Source of the DNA: Portunus trituberculatus | Taxonomy: Eukaryota; Arthropoda; Malacostraca; Decapoda; Portunidae | NCBI RefSeq assembly: GCF_017591435.1 | Contig: NC_059295.1 | Location: 38,000,916 to 38,064,915, forward strand | Direction: 5' to 3' | DNA length: 64,000 bases | Part shown: positions 43,741 to 58,796 of the stretch, in pieces | How positions within the stretch are numbered: the stretch's first letter is position 1 | Layout: each line of letters starts with the position of its first letter | The notes under the pieces: generated by a model | What the model was told of the DNA's origin: nothing | Databases searched by the model: none | Seen by the model: the letters and a program-made list of their open reading frames with translations, nothing else | Translations under genes and position numbers: made by a program

Positions 43741-44300
43741 CCGACACACCGCCAGCCAGTTGCAGGTTCTCGCCAGGCTCCACCATGCCGTCCGCTCCCA
43801 CCATCGCTCGTGAGAGTCGACACCGGACCCTGACCTCCGTCCTTGGGGCAAGGTGCACTCGCTCAGCCACTACTACCTCAGCGCAGCCGACCTCCGGAAG
43901 CAAGGGCACTTCTTGACCGCGCACCCTTACCAGCCTCCGTCCAAGGTCGACACAAGCCTTGCTCTGCAGTAAGTAGTCAAGGCCCAGCAGACACGGTTCC
44001 TCCAGGTCGGCGACGAACACAGGCAGACGCTCCACCACGCCGCCCACGCCAACCAAAACCTCCACTGGGCCCTTCAGCTCCACGCAGTGCCCCGTGACGC
44101 CACACAGCCGCTGTGGCGCATCCGGAAGTCGATCAACGGCCAGCATGTCTGGCCGCACCAAGGTCCGTTCCGCTCCCGTGTCGACAGTCAGGCGGCACGA
44201 TCTACCATCCACCGAGCCTTCCACCTGCACCGCACTGGACGTTCGGCGGCAGCTTACACAGCACGGGGCCCGGGGACCGACGGCTGGGTGTTGGCCCCCT
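43690..44300 (-). CDS. Gypsy element 2: aspartic protease
   Basis: The domain contains GRSCRLTVDTGAERTLVRPD (active-site D-T-G), then LPVFVADLEEPCLLGLDYLL and KACVDLGRRLVRVRGQEVPL. It overlaps the end of gag in another frame, consistent with frameshift expression of pro-pol, as is usual in Gypsy elements. It processes the Gag-Pol polyprotein. Relative to element 1 the frame is lost just after this domain. Confidence 0.85.
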
Positions 44301-45761
44301 TCTCCAGCCTGTCGGAGTTTCCCGCCTGCGCCACTTCCTTCGGCTTGGGGCAGGCGCTTCCACGGTGGCCTGACTTGCCACACTCCTTGCAGCAGGGCTG
44401 AAAGGCGTCGGAGCTCAGCCGGTCGAGGGAACGCGTCCTTCGCCCCCTCGAACACTGACTGCGCTTGTGCCCCCTCTCGCCACAACTCCAGCAGGAGCCA
44501 CGGAACCCATCCGGGCTCGCCTCCCTCGACGCCGCCTTCTTCTCCACCGTCGCCTTCCGGCCCTGGAGGTCCCGTCGGGGCTGGGCGGCCGCTGCAGAGC
44601 TGCCCGATGTCTTCATGAAGGCCTCGAACTCCAAGGCCCTCGCCAACGCCACCTGCAGGTCCCCAGGGTGCGCCTGCTTGACGTAGATCTGCAACTGCTG
44701 GTCATTCAGGGCGTCTACGAACGAGTCGCGAGCCAGCACCACAATCATTTCTTCCGGGGCCGCTGGGTACGCCCTCCTTACCAGCGCCTCCATGTCCTGC
44801 GCCAGCTGCGACAGCGTCTCGTCCCGCCCACGCGTCCTCCTCTTCAGGCGAGCACGGTACACCTCAGCCTGAAGGTGGTGTCCAAAGCGCCGCTTCAACG
44901 CCTCAGCCACACCCTGATACGAGGCACGCTGAGCTGGCGACAAGTGGCCAAGCACTTCCACAGCTTGGCCACGCAGCGCCGTCGCCAGCTGCAGGGCCTT
45001 CTCTGCGTCGTTCCAGCCCTGCGCAGTCGCCAGCATCTCGAACTGAGCGACATAAGCCTCCCAAGCCACCTTTCCGTCATACTCGGCTGGCTTCCTTCTG
45101 ACGGAGCGCCTGGGGGACTGCGGGCTCTGCTGTGGGGTGCACCGCTCACAAGCCAGCTGACCGGGAGGGGAGGAAGGAGGGAAGGGGGGCAGAGAGACAG
45201 AGAGACAGGGTGACTGGGTCCAGGACCGGCACTACCTGGCCTCACAACGGGGCTCCCGAAGACGTCCCAGCCTCCTACAGCACCCACTGGCTCGGATGCT
45301 ACACTCATGGGTCCCTGCACTCCACCCCACAGGTCAAGGAGGTCAGACACGCGTGAAGTGTCCGCCGCCGCGCCGCCATTCTGTGCCACCCGCCCCCCTG
45401 ACTGCCCGGACGTCTCAGCCACCTCCTCACTCAAACCCTCTACCCTACCTTCAAGAGCCAGCACCCTCTGCAACAGCTCGCTCTTCACACTGTCGCAGGC
45501 CTGGTCGGTGTACTGCCGCGACTCCTCTCTCAGAGACGAAAGGCTGCTCCGCATACTTTCCATGAGGCGGGCCTGCTGCCTCGTGTGCTCCACAATTTCC
45601 TCCCACTTATGTGCCTGCTCGCTGGCCCTTTCAGCCTGTTCCTGTCTCATCCCGGCCTGTTCCTGTCTCATCGCGGCCAACATTTCAGTAAGTAAGTCCA
45701 GCTGATTGGGCTTAACGTCTCTGCCCTCATCACTACCTGGCTCGCCACCGCCGGCCGCCAT
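44254..45761 (-). pseudogene. Gypsy element 2: gag, one frameshift
   Basis: The ATG at 45761 starts MAAGGGEPGSDEGRDVKPNQ. A coiled-coil segment follows (QEQAGMRQEQAERASEQAHK). A frame change near 45190, in a G/C run, leads to the capsid (RKPAEYDGKVAWEAYVAQFE, KRRFGHHLQAEVYRARLKRR). Two zinc knuckles are intact: CWSCGERGHKRSQC and CKECGKSGHRGSAC. It ends GANTQPSVPGPRAV. The protein would package the element's RNA. Confidence 0.88.
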
Positions 45762-45789
45762 TTTCTCCTCACTCACTTGTCCACTGGTC

Positions 45790-45809
45790 GACCCCACACC
45801 TGACACCAA
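45790..45809 (-). promoter_or_regulatory. Primer-binding site of Gypsy element 2
   Basis: On the minus strand the LTR is followed by TTGGTGTCAGGTGTGGGG. TGGTGTCAGG is complementary to the CCTGACACCA end of tRNA-Leu. Confidence 0.75.
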
Positions 45810-46232
45810 TGTTACAACACCCACTGTACCTTCGACCACTCACCTTCAGGCAGGACAGCAGGTTCCACCACAACACCACCAGTCAGCAAGTAAAGGTTCC
45901 ACGACAGCCCAGCCAGACAAGACAGGCTCACACAGGCAGGGGCAACACAAAGCGTTAGGTCCTTTTAACTCCTTTAATGCAAAGTTCTCAGGCACTTACA
46001 GGGCACCAGGACACTCCAGGGCAAACAGGACACACTCAGGCACGCCGACAGGCAGGCACAGGCACTCAAACACTTGCAAAACCCCCGAGAATCACACAGG
46101 CGCCAAGGCAGGTCTCAGTCACAACAACCACCACCCTCGCTGCTCACTCTACTCCCGACAACACAATTCCCGCCAGCTCCTCCCCGCCCGCGCCACATTC
46201 AAACACACAAACCCATACACACACACACTCGT

Positions 46233-46236
<4 letters not shown>
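45810..46236 (-). repeat. 5' LTR of Gypsy element 2
   Basis: TGTTACAACACCC...CTCGTAACA, 427 bp, effectively identical to 40015-40442. Confidence 0.95.

Positions 46237-46315
<79 letters not shown>
46237..46315. repeat. (TA)n microsatellite
   Basis: A TA tract between the Gypsy 5' LTR and the next MITE. Confidence 0.95.
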
Positions 46316-46320
<5 letters not shown>

Positions 46321-46919
46321 CGGAAGTGTCTTGCTCATCTGCGCATGTGTGGGTGGCCTATGCACTGCCAGACGCACGAAGAGTCAGGACAAGATTTATT
46401 AAGCATACTGCGCATGCATGAGCAACATGTCATACTGCACTATCATGTATAGGGATAGATACATGTATTTTCCAAATTCTTTCATCGTATATACAGTCAA
46501 ATAAAATGTTTATTAAAAATTCAAATGATTGGCATATAAACAGGTCATTAATATCACGAATTAATAAATATTTCCATCTCCACTTAGTGGAATTAACGAG
46601 GATTTTTAGGAGATATGAAGTATTTTAAAGGAGTAGAGAAATGGAGGAATAAAAATTAGGAGTTCTTTGAAAAGTTGAGAGATGGTCAAACACCCTCCCA
46701 AACTCTGCTTACTCTTGATTTAATGCCCATGGAATTGGTAAAAGGGTAACAAAAAAGTGAGGGACACGAGGGGACAAGATGTATTAGACTAAGTCTAATA
46801 CATCTAATACATCTTAGTCTAATACATCTTGCGAGGGGAGACGAGAAGCGACGCCGACTTGAGGCTTATATGCATAGGCCACCCACGCATGCGCAGATGA
46901 GCAAGACACTTCCGGGACA
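46316..46919. mobile_element. 604-bp MITE with 49-bp terminal inverted repeats
   Basis: The ends start TGTCCCGGAAGTGTCTTGCT and match for about 49 bp with one mismatch. An inner perfect palindrome (arms 46777-46790 and 46792-46805, one-base centre) is built on AGATGTATTAGACT. No coding capacity. It interrupts unit 1 of the inverted-dimer array. Confidence 0.85.
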
Positions 46920-47105
46920 TTTTTTATTGCGACACCGGCTCTCCGCCCTAGGCTTCACAACACTCGACCTGCCCACTCCCTTGGCAGCCTCAGGCGTCCA
47001 CCCCTCCTGGCAACCTGCTGTCCTTCGCCTTACTTGTGCCTTCTTGAGGAAGACTGGCCAGCTACCACGCCTGTGATACCCACACAGGATTACCCCAGGG
47101 CTCAT
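46920..47105 (+). repeat. Inverted-dimer array, unit 1, plus arm (truncated by the MITE)
   Basis: CGGCTCTCCGCCCTAGGCTT through TGTGATACCCACACAGGATT matches the plus arms at 48035, 49225 and 50218. It encodes the family's C-terminal tail (SALGFTTLDLPTPLAASGVH). Confidence 0.8.
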
Positions 47106-47124
47106 GAGGATCCATAGATTTTCG

Positions 47125-48990
<1,866 letters not shown>

Positions 48991-49072
<82 letters not shown>
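48991..49072. repeat. (TA)n microsatellite
   Basis: A TA tract between units 2 and 3. It joins the next plus arm at TTCTGCCCACCTCCGCC. Confidence 0.95.
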
Positions 49073-49074
<2 letters not shown>

Positions 49075-49962
49075 TGCCCACCTCCGCCTGGGCCACACCA
49101 TACTCCTCACTTGTACCTCTTACGTCTGTCTCGTGACCCCTTCTGCCCTTGGTGTAGGACTACCCCTGATGCCATGGAACATTTCCTGCTTTAATGCCCA
49201 GGCTTCCACTCTCCAATACACTCCCAGCTCTCCGCCCTGGCCATCAAAACACTCGACCTCCCCACCCTCTTGGCGGCCTCAGGCGTCCACCTCTCCTGGT
49301 AACCTGCTGTCCTTCGCCTTACTTGTGCCTTCTTGAGGAAGACCAGCCAGCTACCACGCCTGTGATACCCACCCAGGGCTACCCTAGGGCTCATAAGGAT
49401 CCAAAAGAGGCCACGTAGATCTATGGATTCTTATGAGCCTTGGGGTAGTCCTGTGTGGGTATCACAGGCGTGGTAGCTGGCCGGTCTTTCTCAAGAAGGC
49501 ACATGTAAGGCGAAGGACAGCAGGTTGCCAGGAGTGGTGGACGCCTTAGGCCGCCAGGAGGGTAGGCAGGTTGAGTGTTGTGATGGCCAGGGCAGGGAGC
49601 TGGGATGCTTAGTGCAGCGTGTTGAGAGTGGAAGCGTGGGCACTGAAGTAGGAAATGTTCCATGGCCTCAGGGGTAGTCCTACACCAAGGGCAGAAGGGG
49701 TCACGAGACAGACTTAGACGGTGCAGGTGAGCACTGAGTGTGGTGTGGCCCAGGCAGAGGCGGGCGATGGCTGATGTGCCTTGCGCTCCTTTCCGTGACT
49801 GACTGACTGTTTGAATCTTGTAACGGCGCTCATCCTCCCCCGCTGATAGAACTCCCCCATCCCTCACCCCCTTACTACCTGCGACCTGCGTGCCATCTGT
49901 TAGAAGCTCAGCTCCCTAATCAATTCCTCCAGTCCACTCATTCAACCCATATATCCTTATAC
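49073..49962. repeat. Inverted-dimer array, unit 3
   Basis: Plus arm 49073-49395, spacer AAAAGAGGCCACGTAGATCT, minus arm 49421-49862 (frame with CPWCRTTPEAMEHFLLQCPR), then a partial flank sequence. The arms are about 90% alike by eye. Confidence 0.85.
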
Positions 49963-49996
49963 TATAGAATCCTTGGATAAGACCAAGGATTCTATA
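49963..49996. repeat. Perfect palindrome between array units 3 and 4
   Basis: TATAGAATCCTTGG and its reverse complement are separated by ATAAGA. It is the inverted meeting point of two flank modules. Confidence 0.85.
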
Positions 49997-50004
49997 TATT
50001 CCTT

Positions 50005-50745
50005 GATTCAAACAGTCATTCAGTCACAGGAAGGAGCGCAAGGCACATCAGCCATCGCCCGCCTCCGCCTTGGCCACACCACCCTCAGTGCTCATTTGCA
50101 CAGCCTACGTCTGTCTCGTGACCCCTTATGCCCTTGGTGTAGGACTACCACTGAGGCCATGGAACATTTTCTGCTTCAATGCCCACGTTTCCACTCAACA
50201 TACGTACTGCACTACGCTCCCGGCTCTCCACCCTGGCCATCACAACACTCGACCTGCCCACCCTCCTGGCGTCCACTCTTCCTGACAATCTGCTGTCCTT
50301 CGCATTACTTGTGCCTTCTTGAGGAAGACCAGCCAGCTACCATGCCTGTGATACCCACACAGGGCTACCTCAGGGCTCATAAGGATCCAAAAGAGGCCAC
50401 GATGATCTATGGATCCTTATGAACCCTGGGGTAGTCATGTGTGGGTATCACAGGCGTGGTAGCTGGCCGCTCTTCCTCAAGACGGCACAAGTAAGGCGAA
50501 GGACAGCAGAAGGGACGGACGCCTGAGGCTGCCAGGATGGTGGGCAGGTCAAGTGTTGTGATGGCCAGGGCGGAGAGCCGGGAGCGTAGTGCAGAATGTT
50601 GAGAGTGAAAGCGTGGGCATTGAAGCAGGAAGTGTTCCATGGCATCAGGATAGTCCTACACCAAGGGCAGAAGGGGTCACAAGACAGACGTAGACGGTGC
50701 AAGTGAGGAATATGGTGTGGCCCAGGTAAAGGTGGACAGAAAATA
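50005..50745. repeat. Inverted-dimer array, unit 4
   Basis: Plus arm 50005-50385 (frame 49973-50422 with QTVIQSQEGAQGTSAIARLR and CPWCRTTTEAMEHFLLQCPR), spacer AAAAGAGGCCACGATGATCT, minus arm 50408-50740. Here the minus arm, not the plus arm, is the one cut by (TA)n. Confidence 0.85.
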
Positions 50746-51060
<315 letters not shown>

Positions 51061-51640
51061 GGATATTCCCTGAGTATATCCCTAAGAGTGATTGAGTCTA
51101 AGAGATGGTCAATGAGGCTATACAAGTCATGTTGACCTTGTGGCCTAAATTTAGCAATGAGAGGATATTCTATAATATAATTACGCAGTGTGTGTCCCCT
51201 TGGTGCAGCACACAGCACACACCAGGAAAAGCACTGACTTCCCAAAAGTATTTGTAGCCTAATCTGAGCCTCATTGCCACCCTGTTGTGTGATGCAGTGT
51301 GTCTCCCATAGGTGTAAGCACAGCTCTTGGAGACACGTGCATAGTGAAGACTACTGGCACTGCCCCTATGGCAACAAAGCTCCAACTGATCACTAATACT
51401 ATTATGTACAAAGTCCTTAATGCTACACTTAACATAACCCAGAGTGTGCTCAGTGACAGGGTCCACTGTGTCATCTTGGAGGGCACACTGAGCAAGGCGG
51501 TCTGCTTTTTCATTTAGCGGGATACCCACATGAGAGGGTATCCAGGTGAAATGGACCGTGGCACCAGCACTTTCTAGAGAGTGGATGAGATCAAGACACT
51601 TATAAACTAGATCACAGTCCATGGGGGAGGTGGATTGAAG
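51061..51640 (-). pseudogene. I-clade LINE (family F): RNase H and C-terminus
   Basis: The minus-strand frame has VHFTWIPSHVGIPLNEKADR (the SHVGIxGNExAD motif of RNase H), a linker, AMRLRLGYKYFWEVSAFPGV, then a frame change and a CVLHQGDTHC-type zinc motif with HYIIEYPL. It differs clearly from the array family, so two I-clade LINEs are present. Confidence 0.8.
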
Positions 51641-54591
51641 GGCATACAGTGCAGCCTTACTGTCAATAAAGAAATTACATTTTTATGGAGAGGCGCCACA
51701 ATATGGAGCACCTCCAGTACAGCATACAGTTCTGCTCTAGTGGAAGACATGTGTGCAGGGAGCCACCTGGAAACCTCAGTGTCAGTGTAGAGATTGGCAG
51801 AGATGTAGTCACGGATGAACAGCCCACATCCAGACCTGCTGCCATTGACTTACCCATCACAATAAACATGAATAGCCATGAACATGTCTTGCAGCACATG
51901 AGGGAGCCAGTTCCTCTTGGGCTGATGCAGAGTGAATATCAACACTGACACGATGAGGGTTACAGGTGGGTTGTAGCGGTGACATAACAATGTTAATACA
52001 GGCCTCGGCTACACCTACACTCCTACAATACCATACCTGAGGTATGGTGTTGCAGGAGTGCGAGGATCATGATACAGGGTGGTCAGTGATCCCTTTAGAG
52101 AGTCAGAGCCCGTGCATAGCATCCGACTAATTGTGCGACAAGTAATTTCCTGTATCTTGCACATAATACTCGGCAGGTGCGATTCAGCTCTGATGACTTC
52201 AATCCGTGCAGTCTTGGGGCACCCCAAGATTATCTGCATGGCTTCATTCTGAACAAGCTCCAGGAGACAGAGTTGGGTGGCACTAAACTATATTAAAACA
52301 GGGGCGGCATAATCAATAAGGGACCGTATGACAGATATATAGAACATTCTTAGGACTGGAATGCCGGCCCCTAGACACCTGTTTGCTAGCAGCCGAAGTG
52401 GTGCTAGCAGTGGCAGACAGAGGTCTCGAACATAATGGATGGCTTGAAGAGACTTCCTGAAGCTCATCTGAACACCCAGGTACTTGTGTATATGAACTCT
52501 AGGGATGGGAACATTGTTTACAGTGGGTAGCCGAGAGACCTTCCTTTAGCTTGAAATTTTGTTTTACATTCATTAATCACTAGTCCCATTTGGACACACA
52601 ACGCTGCCAGTTCTGACAAAGCTAACTGGAGAATCCTGGGTTTGGGGCATTGGAGGAGTATGTCATCAGCATAGATGAGGACCTGGGTGCCCTGTAGAAA
52701 GGAACAGCATGCAATTTTGTCCATTAAAACATTAAAAAGCATTGGACTAAGGACTCCACCCTGTGGTGTTCCAAGGTCAAAGACTTCCTCAGAGGAAACT
52801 GCACCTTGAAACCAAACCTGTGCTGTTCTATTGTACAAATAGTCCCTGATCCATCCTAATAATCTACCTTTAATACCTTTTAGAATGAGTTCCTCCATAA
52901 AAACATCTTTGTTGGCCCTGTCGAAGGCACCCTTGAGATCGACAAAAGCTCTGCAGGTAGCATCCTTATTTATAATACAATCAACAAAACAATGACTTGT
53001 AGAGTGACCTTTTAGGAAGTCATGTACATTGCTAGAGAGTGCATGACCCACCTTGTATTAGTTCCATCATCTTACACAGACAACTAGTGAGAGAAATAGG
53101 GTGAAAGGTGCCATCACCTTTGGGGATTGGGATGATAATGGCTGTTTTCCAAGAATGGGGAAGCTTGCCTGCAGTGAAAGACATGTTAAATAAATCCAAG
53201 ATAGGGTTGCCTGCCTTTACCTCCAGGAGAGCATTAAGGGTATCATAAGTGATGCCATCCTTGCCAGGAGCTGTTGACTTGCCCAACTTGACTGCCGAGA
53301 GGAGTTCATCATGCGTGATAGGCACACAGGTGTCCTCCAGCAGAGAAACACTGTGGCAAATCAACTCCATCCTTCGTGGTCTTTGCTGATCAAGCGCCAT
53401 CTGGTGTTCCACAGGAAGGCCAGAGGAGGATGAGGCTTCCTTCCACTGCAAGATGAGTTCTCATGCCATGCCTGCAGGATCAGGGTCACACACCTGTCGC
53501 CTGGACTTGCCCCGGATGCTGTTGACATGGTGCCACACCTCCTGAAGGGACCGGGTCCTGTGCACCTTGTCCAGGAAGAAGATCCAGTACGTACTTTTTC
53601 CTTTCCTGCTGCCGCAGATCCGTGAGGTGTCGAGCCATGGTAACCATGGCATCCTGTGACTCTGTGTCTGCTGGGTTGAGCTGCCAACGTCTCTGGTAGG
53701 CAGCGAGCATCTGTTGGCAGTTCAGAATCACAGGGTCGGCAGCATAAGTCCAGCGGCATGGAATATGGGCCCTTGCCAGAACCCTTGGAGTTGTGATGAA
53801 TCCCTTGATGGTGTGCAGGATCCCGTCGTACAGTGCCTCTGCATCAGTAAAGGAGCTCTTTACGGCAGTGTACCACGTCACCACATGGACGACAAGGCCG
53901 CCATCCTGGATGGTGGCACCATCAAGCGGTTCCTGGGCACTGCCGGGGCGGACTGCACCAGGAGGGTCATCTCCAGGGCGAAGTGGTCGCTCAGCAAGGA
54001 TCTGACAAGAAAGGTTTCAGCAGTATATGTTACCATATTGATAAGGGCTACATAGTCAAGTCTGCCTCCTTGTACATGTGTGGGTGCATGTTCCCCACTA
54101 AGCACAGCTGTATCTGTGGTGTCAAGGAAAGCCTTCCAGTGCACATCATTGGCATTGGTGGTGAGATGGCTTCCTAATTCCTTATGCCTAGCATTAAGGT
54201 CACCCATAATAACACTCTGCTCCTCAAGAACATATTCAGGAAAGTTTACAATATATAAGGTACCAGCATGAATGTACATGTTTACAAAGTGAATAATTTC
54301 ACCCAAAATGTGCAAGCAAACAGTAATAAATTCAATACCCTCAGTAAGCCCCATTTCCATGAAGTTAACTGGAATCCCATGTTTAACGTAAGTGGCTATC
54401 CCCCGACTACTGCTGTCACCACAACTGACGGTGTGGGAGGTATAACCCCGCAGCTCAGGCACCCGTGGTCCTACCTCCTGTAAGGCAATAATGTCAGGCT
54501 TATGGAGAAGAACACGAGAGTGTAGGTCAGTGAAGCGGGCATGTAGACCATTAACATTCTATGTTAGGGTGCAGAAAGTCTTACCGTTCAT
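51641..54591 (-). pseudogene. I-clade LINE (family F): endonuclease and reverse transcriptase
   Basis: The ATG at 54591 gives MNGKTFCTLT, a stop (W to stop), then NVNGLHARFTDLHSRVLL and IIALQEVG. The endonuclease continues RGYTSHTVSCGDSSSRGIAT, VIMGDLNARHKELGSH and GGRLDYVAL, LLSDHFALEM. After a frameshifted connector, RT motifs follow: KLGKSTAPGKDGITYDTL, SWKTAIIIPIPKGDG, ISLTSCLCKMMEL, CRAFVDLKGAFDRANKDVFM, LGTPQGGVLSPMLFNVLMDK and QVLIYADDILLQC (YADD). The palm is open over 177 codons (52518-53051). 51641-52500 is a decayed RT-RNase H connection. Confidence 0.88.
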
Positions 54592-54678
54592 CGCAATAGT
54601 GTTGCATCTGTGTCTTCAGGCCGTACTTATCCTGTTTCAGGCGAGACACCTACTTTGTCAGGATCTGTATGGCTGCCA

Positions 54679-55409
54679 TCATGTGTCCCTAGTCTGGCTC
54701 GGGGCTGGCAGTCTGGGCTGGATTTGAGCTGGAGCAGCGCTTCTTCTTGCGGCTGACCAATGTCCACTCACCTGCAGCATCCTCATCACAGTCTGCCTCA
54801 GGTGACTTGCTCTCTGAGGCAGGGGAAGTATGGGCCATTCCTGAGGGGCTACGGGGTTGTCATGTGGCTCCCTTGACTGGCTTGGTGGGGGTATCCAACC
54901 TCGATGAGGGTATAATGGCAGTTGCACACTGCCCTGCAGCATTGTCCTTTTTCTTGGGTGGGTCGCACAGGCTATGCTAGCACATGTCACTCTTTCCTTG
55001 GCCCCGCTGAGCACCACTCGCTAGAGATGGGGGTTGGGGCCGCAGGGGAGGTCCCACTGCCTACTGTGTGCTGCTGGTTCTTAAAGGTGGCAAACTCATT
55101 ACTAAGACCAGAGACTGTTGCAGAAAGGCTGTCCACTTTGGCAGCTAACGCGCTCACCACCACCATTACCTGCTGGGTAGAGTCGGTGTCAGGCAGTTTC
55201 TGAGTGACGCCTGGCTGGGGCACTGTTTTTGGAGGCACAGGAGTCACTGTAGCAATGCGCTGCTGCAAAGGCGGGAACACGGCAGGTGTGGCCGAAGTGC
55301 CAGTGGTGGGGCAGGAAGGCTGGGACAGGTGAGGGGTAGCGGTCGAGAAGGAGGACACACAAATGAAAAACTCTTCCTCGTCTTCATTGTATGCTTTCAC
55401 ATTGCCCAT
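54679..55409 (-). pseudogene. I-clade LINE (family F): ORF1 remnant
   Basis: The frame from 55409 runs 140 codons and includes AYNEDEEEFFICVSSFSTAT, a proline/threonine-rich part, and AALAAKVDSL-type coiled coil (ALAAKVDSLSATVSGLSNEF). No zinc knuckle is recognisable. Position upstream of ORF2 on the same strand supports ORF1. Confidence 0.55.
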
Positions 55410-55410
55410 G

Positions 55411-56000
55411 AGCCGAGTTTATTGGTACAAATCAAACGAAAAAACAAACAAAAAACAAAATAAAAAAAACTCTCCCTCATCATCATGTATCCTTGCACAA
55501 CTTAATGACATAAATTCCACACAAAAACCTCTTCCTCAGTATCATCACCATCTATTCCTGCACATTGCTCATGAGTCCAGCTTTTGCAATTAGCACAATA
55601 AACCCACTTTTTCCCTCTCAGGGGGTCCATCTTACCCCATTAGTAAATATTCAAATGTCGAAATGTTTACCAAAGTATTTATGTTTACTATGCCAATTTA
55701 TGGCATCTATATATCATGTATACACTCATGGGCATGTACAACATAAATACTAAATCATTATAATAACTATATAAAACAAGCAGTGCCTTACCTTGTGCGT
55801 TTAACATCAGCACTGCATAAAATGACATTTTTTTTCCCTGTGTAGCGCAAGGGAAACTTATCGTTCCTACTTCCAGTGATGTCATCATTGTTGGGCAACG
55901 TGAAGGACATCTAGGAGTCAAATTATGAAACTTGCCTTTTATGCTTAGATTTAGAAGAGGGGTTCCGTCTTTCCCCATGGGTCCGTCTTACCCCACCTTC
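55411..56000. other. Unassigned sequence with two direct GGGGTAAGACGGACC-like repeats
   Basis: No gene seen. GGTCCATCTTACCCCAT at about 55624-55640 and GGTCCGTCTTACCCCAC at about 55980-55996 are direct near-repeats. Confidence 0.4.
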
Positions 56001-58769
<2,769 letters not shown>

Positions 58770-58796
58770 TCTGTGTGTGTGTGTGTGTGTGTGTGT
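58770..58796. repeat. (TG)n between LINE C copies
   Basis: About 13 TG units separate the truncated 5' end of copy 1 from the 3' end of copy 2. Confidence 0.95.

Larger units (their letters stand above)
40015..46236 (-). mobile_element. Ty3/Gypsy element 2 (nearly full length, young)
   Basis: LTRs 40015-40442 and 45810-46236 flank about 5.4 kb of interior in the order gag, protease, RT, RNase H, integrase on the minus strand. By eye the LTRs appear identical except for one C in a homopolymer. The primer-binding site TGGTGTCAGG (tRNA-Leu type) adjoins the 5' LTR and a G-rich polypurine tract adjoins the 3' LTR. It is inserted in (TA)n, so the target duplication cannot be read. Confidence 0.95.

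Noticed and set aside
36727..46000. GC-rich host genes (arginine- and proline-rich plus-strand frames)
   Set aside because: They are antisense shadows of Gypsy gag-pol on the minus strand, between recognisable LTRs.
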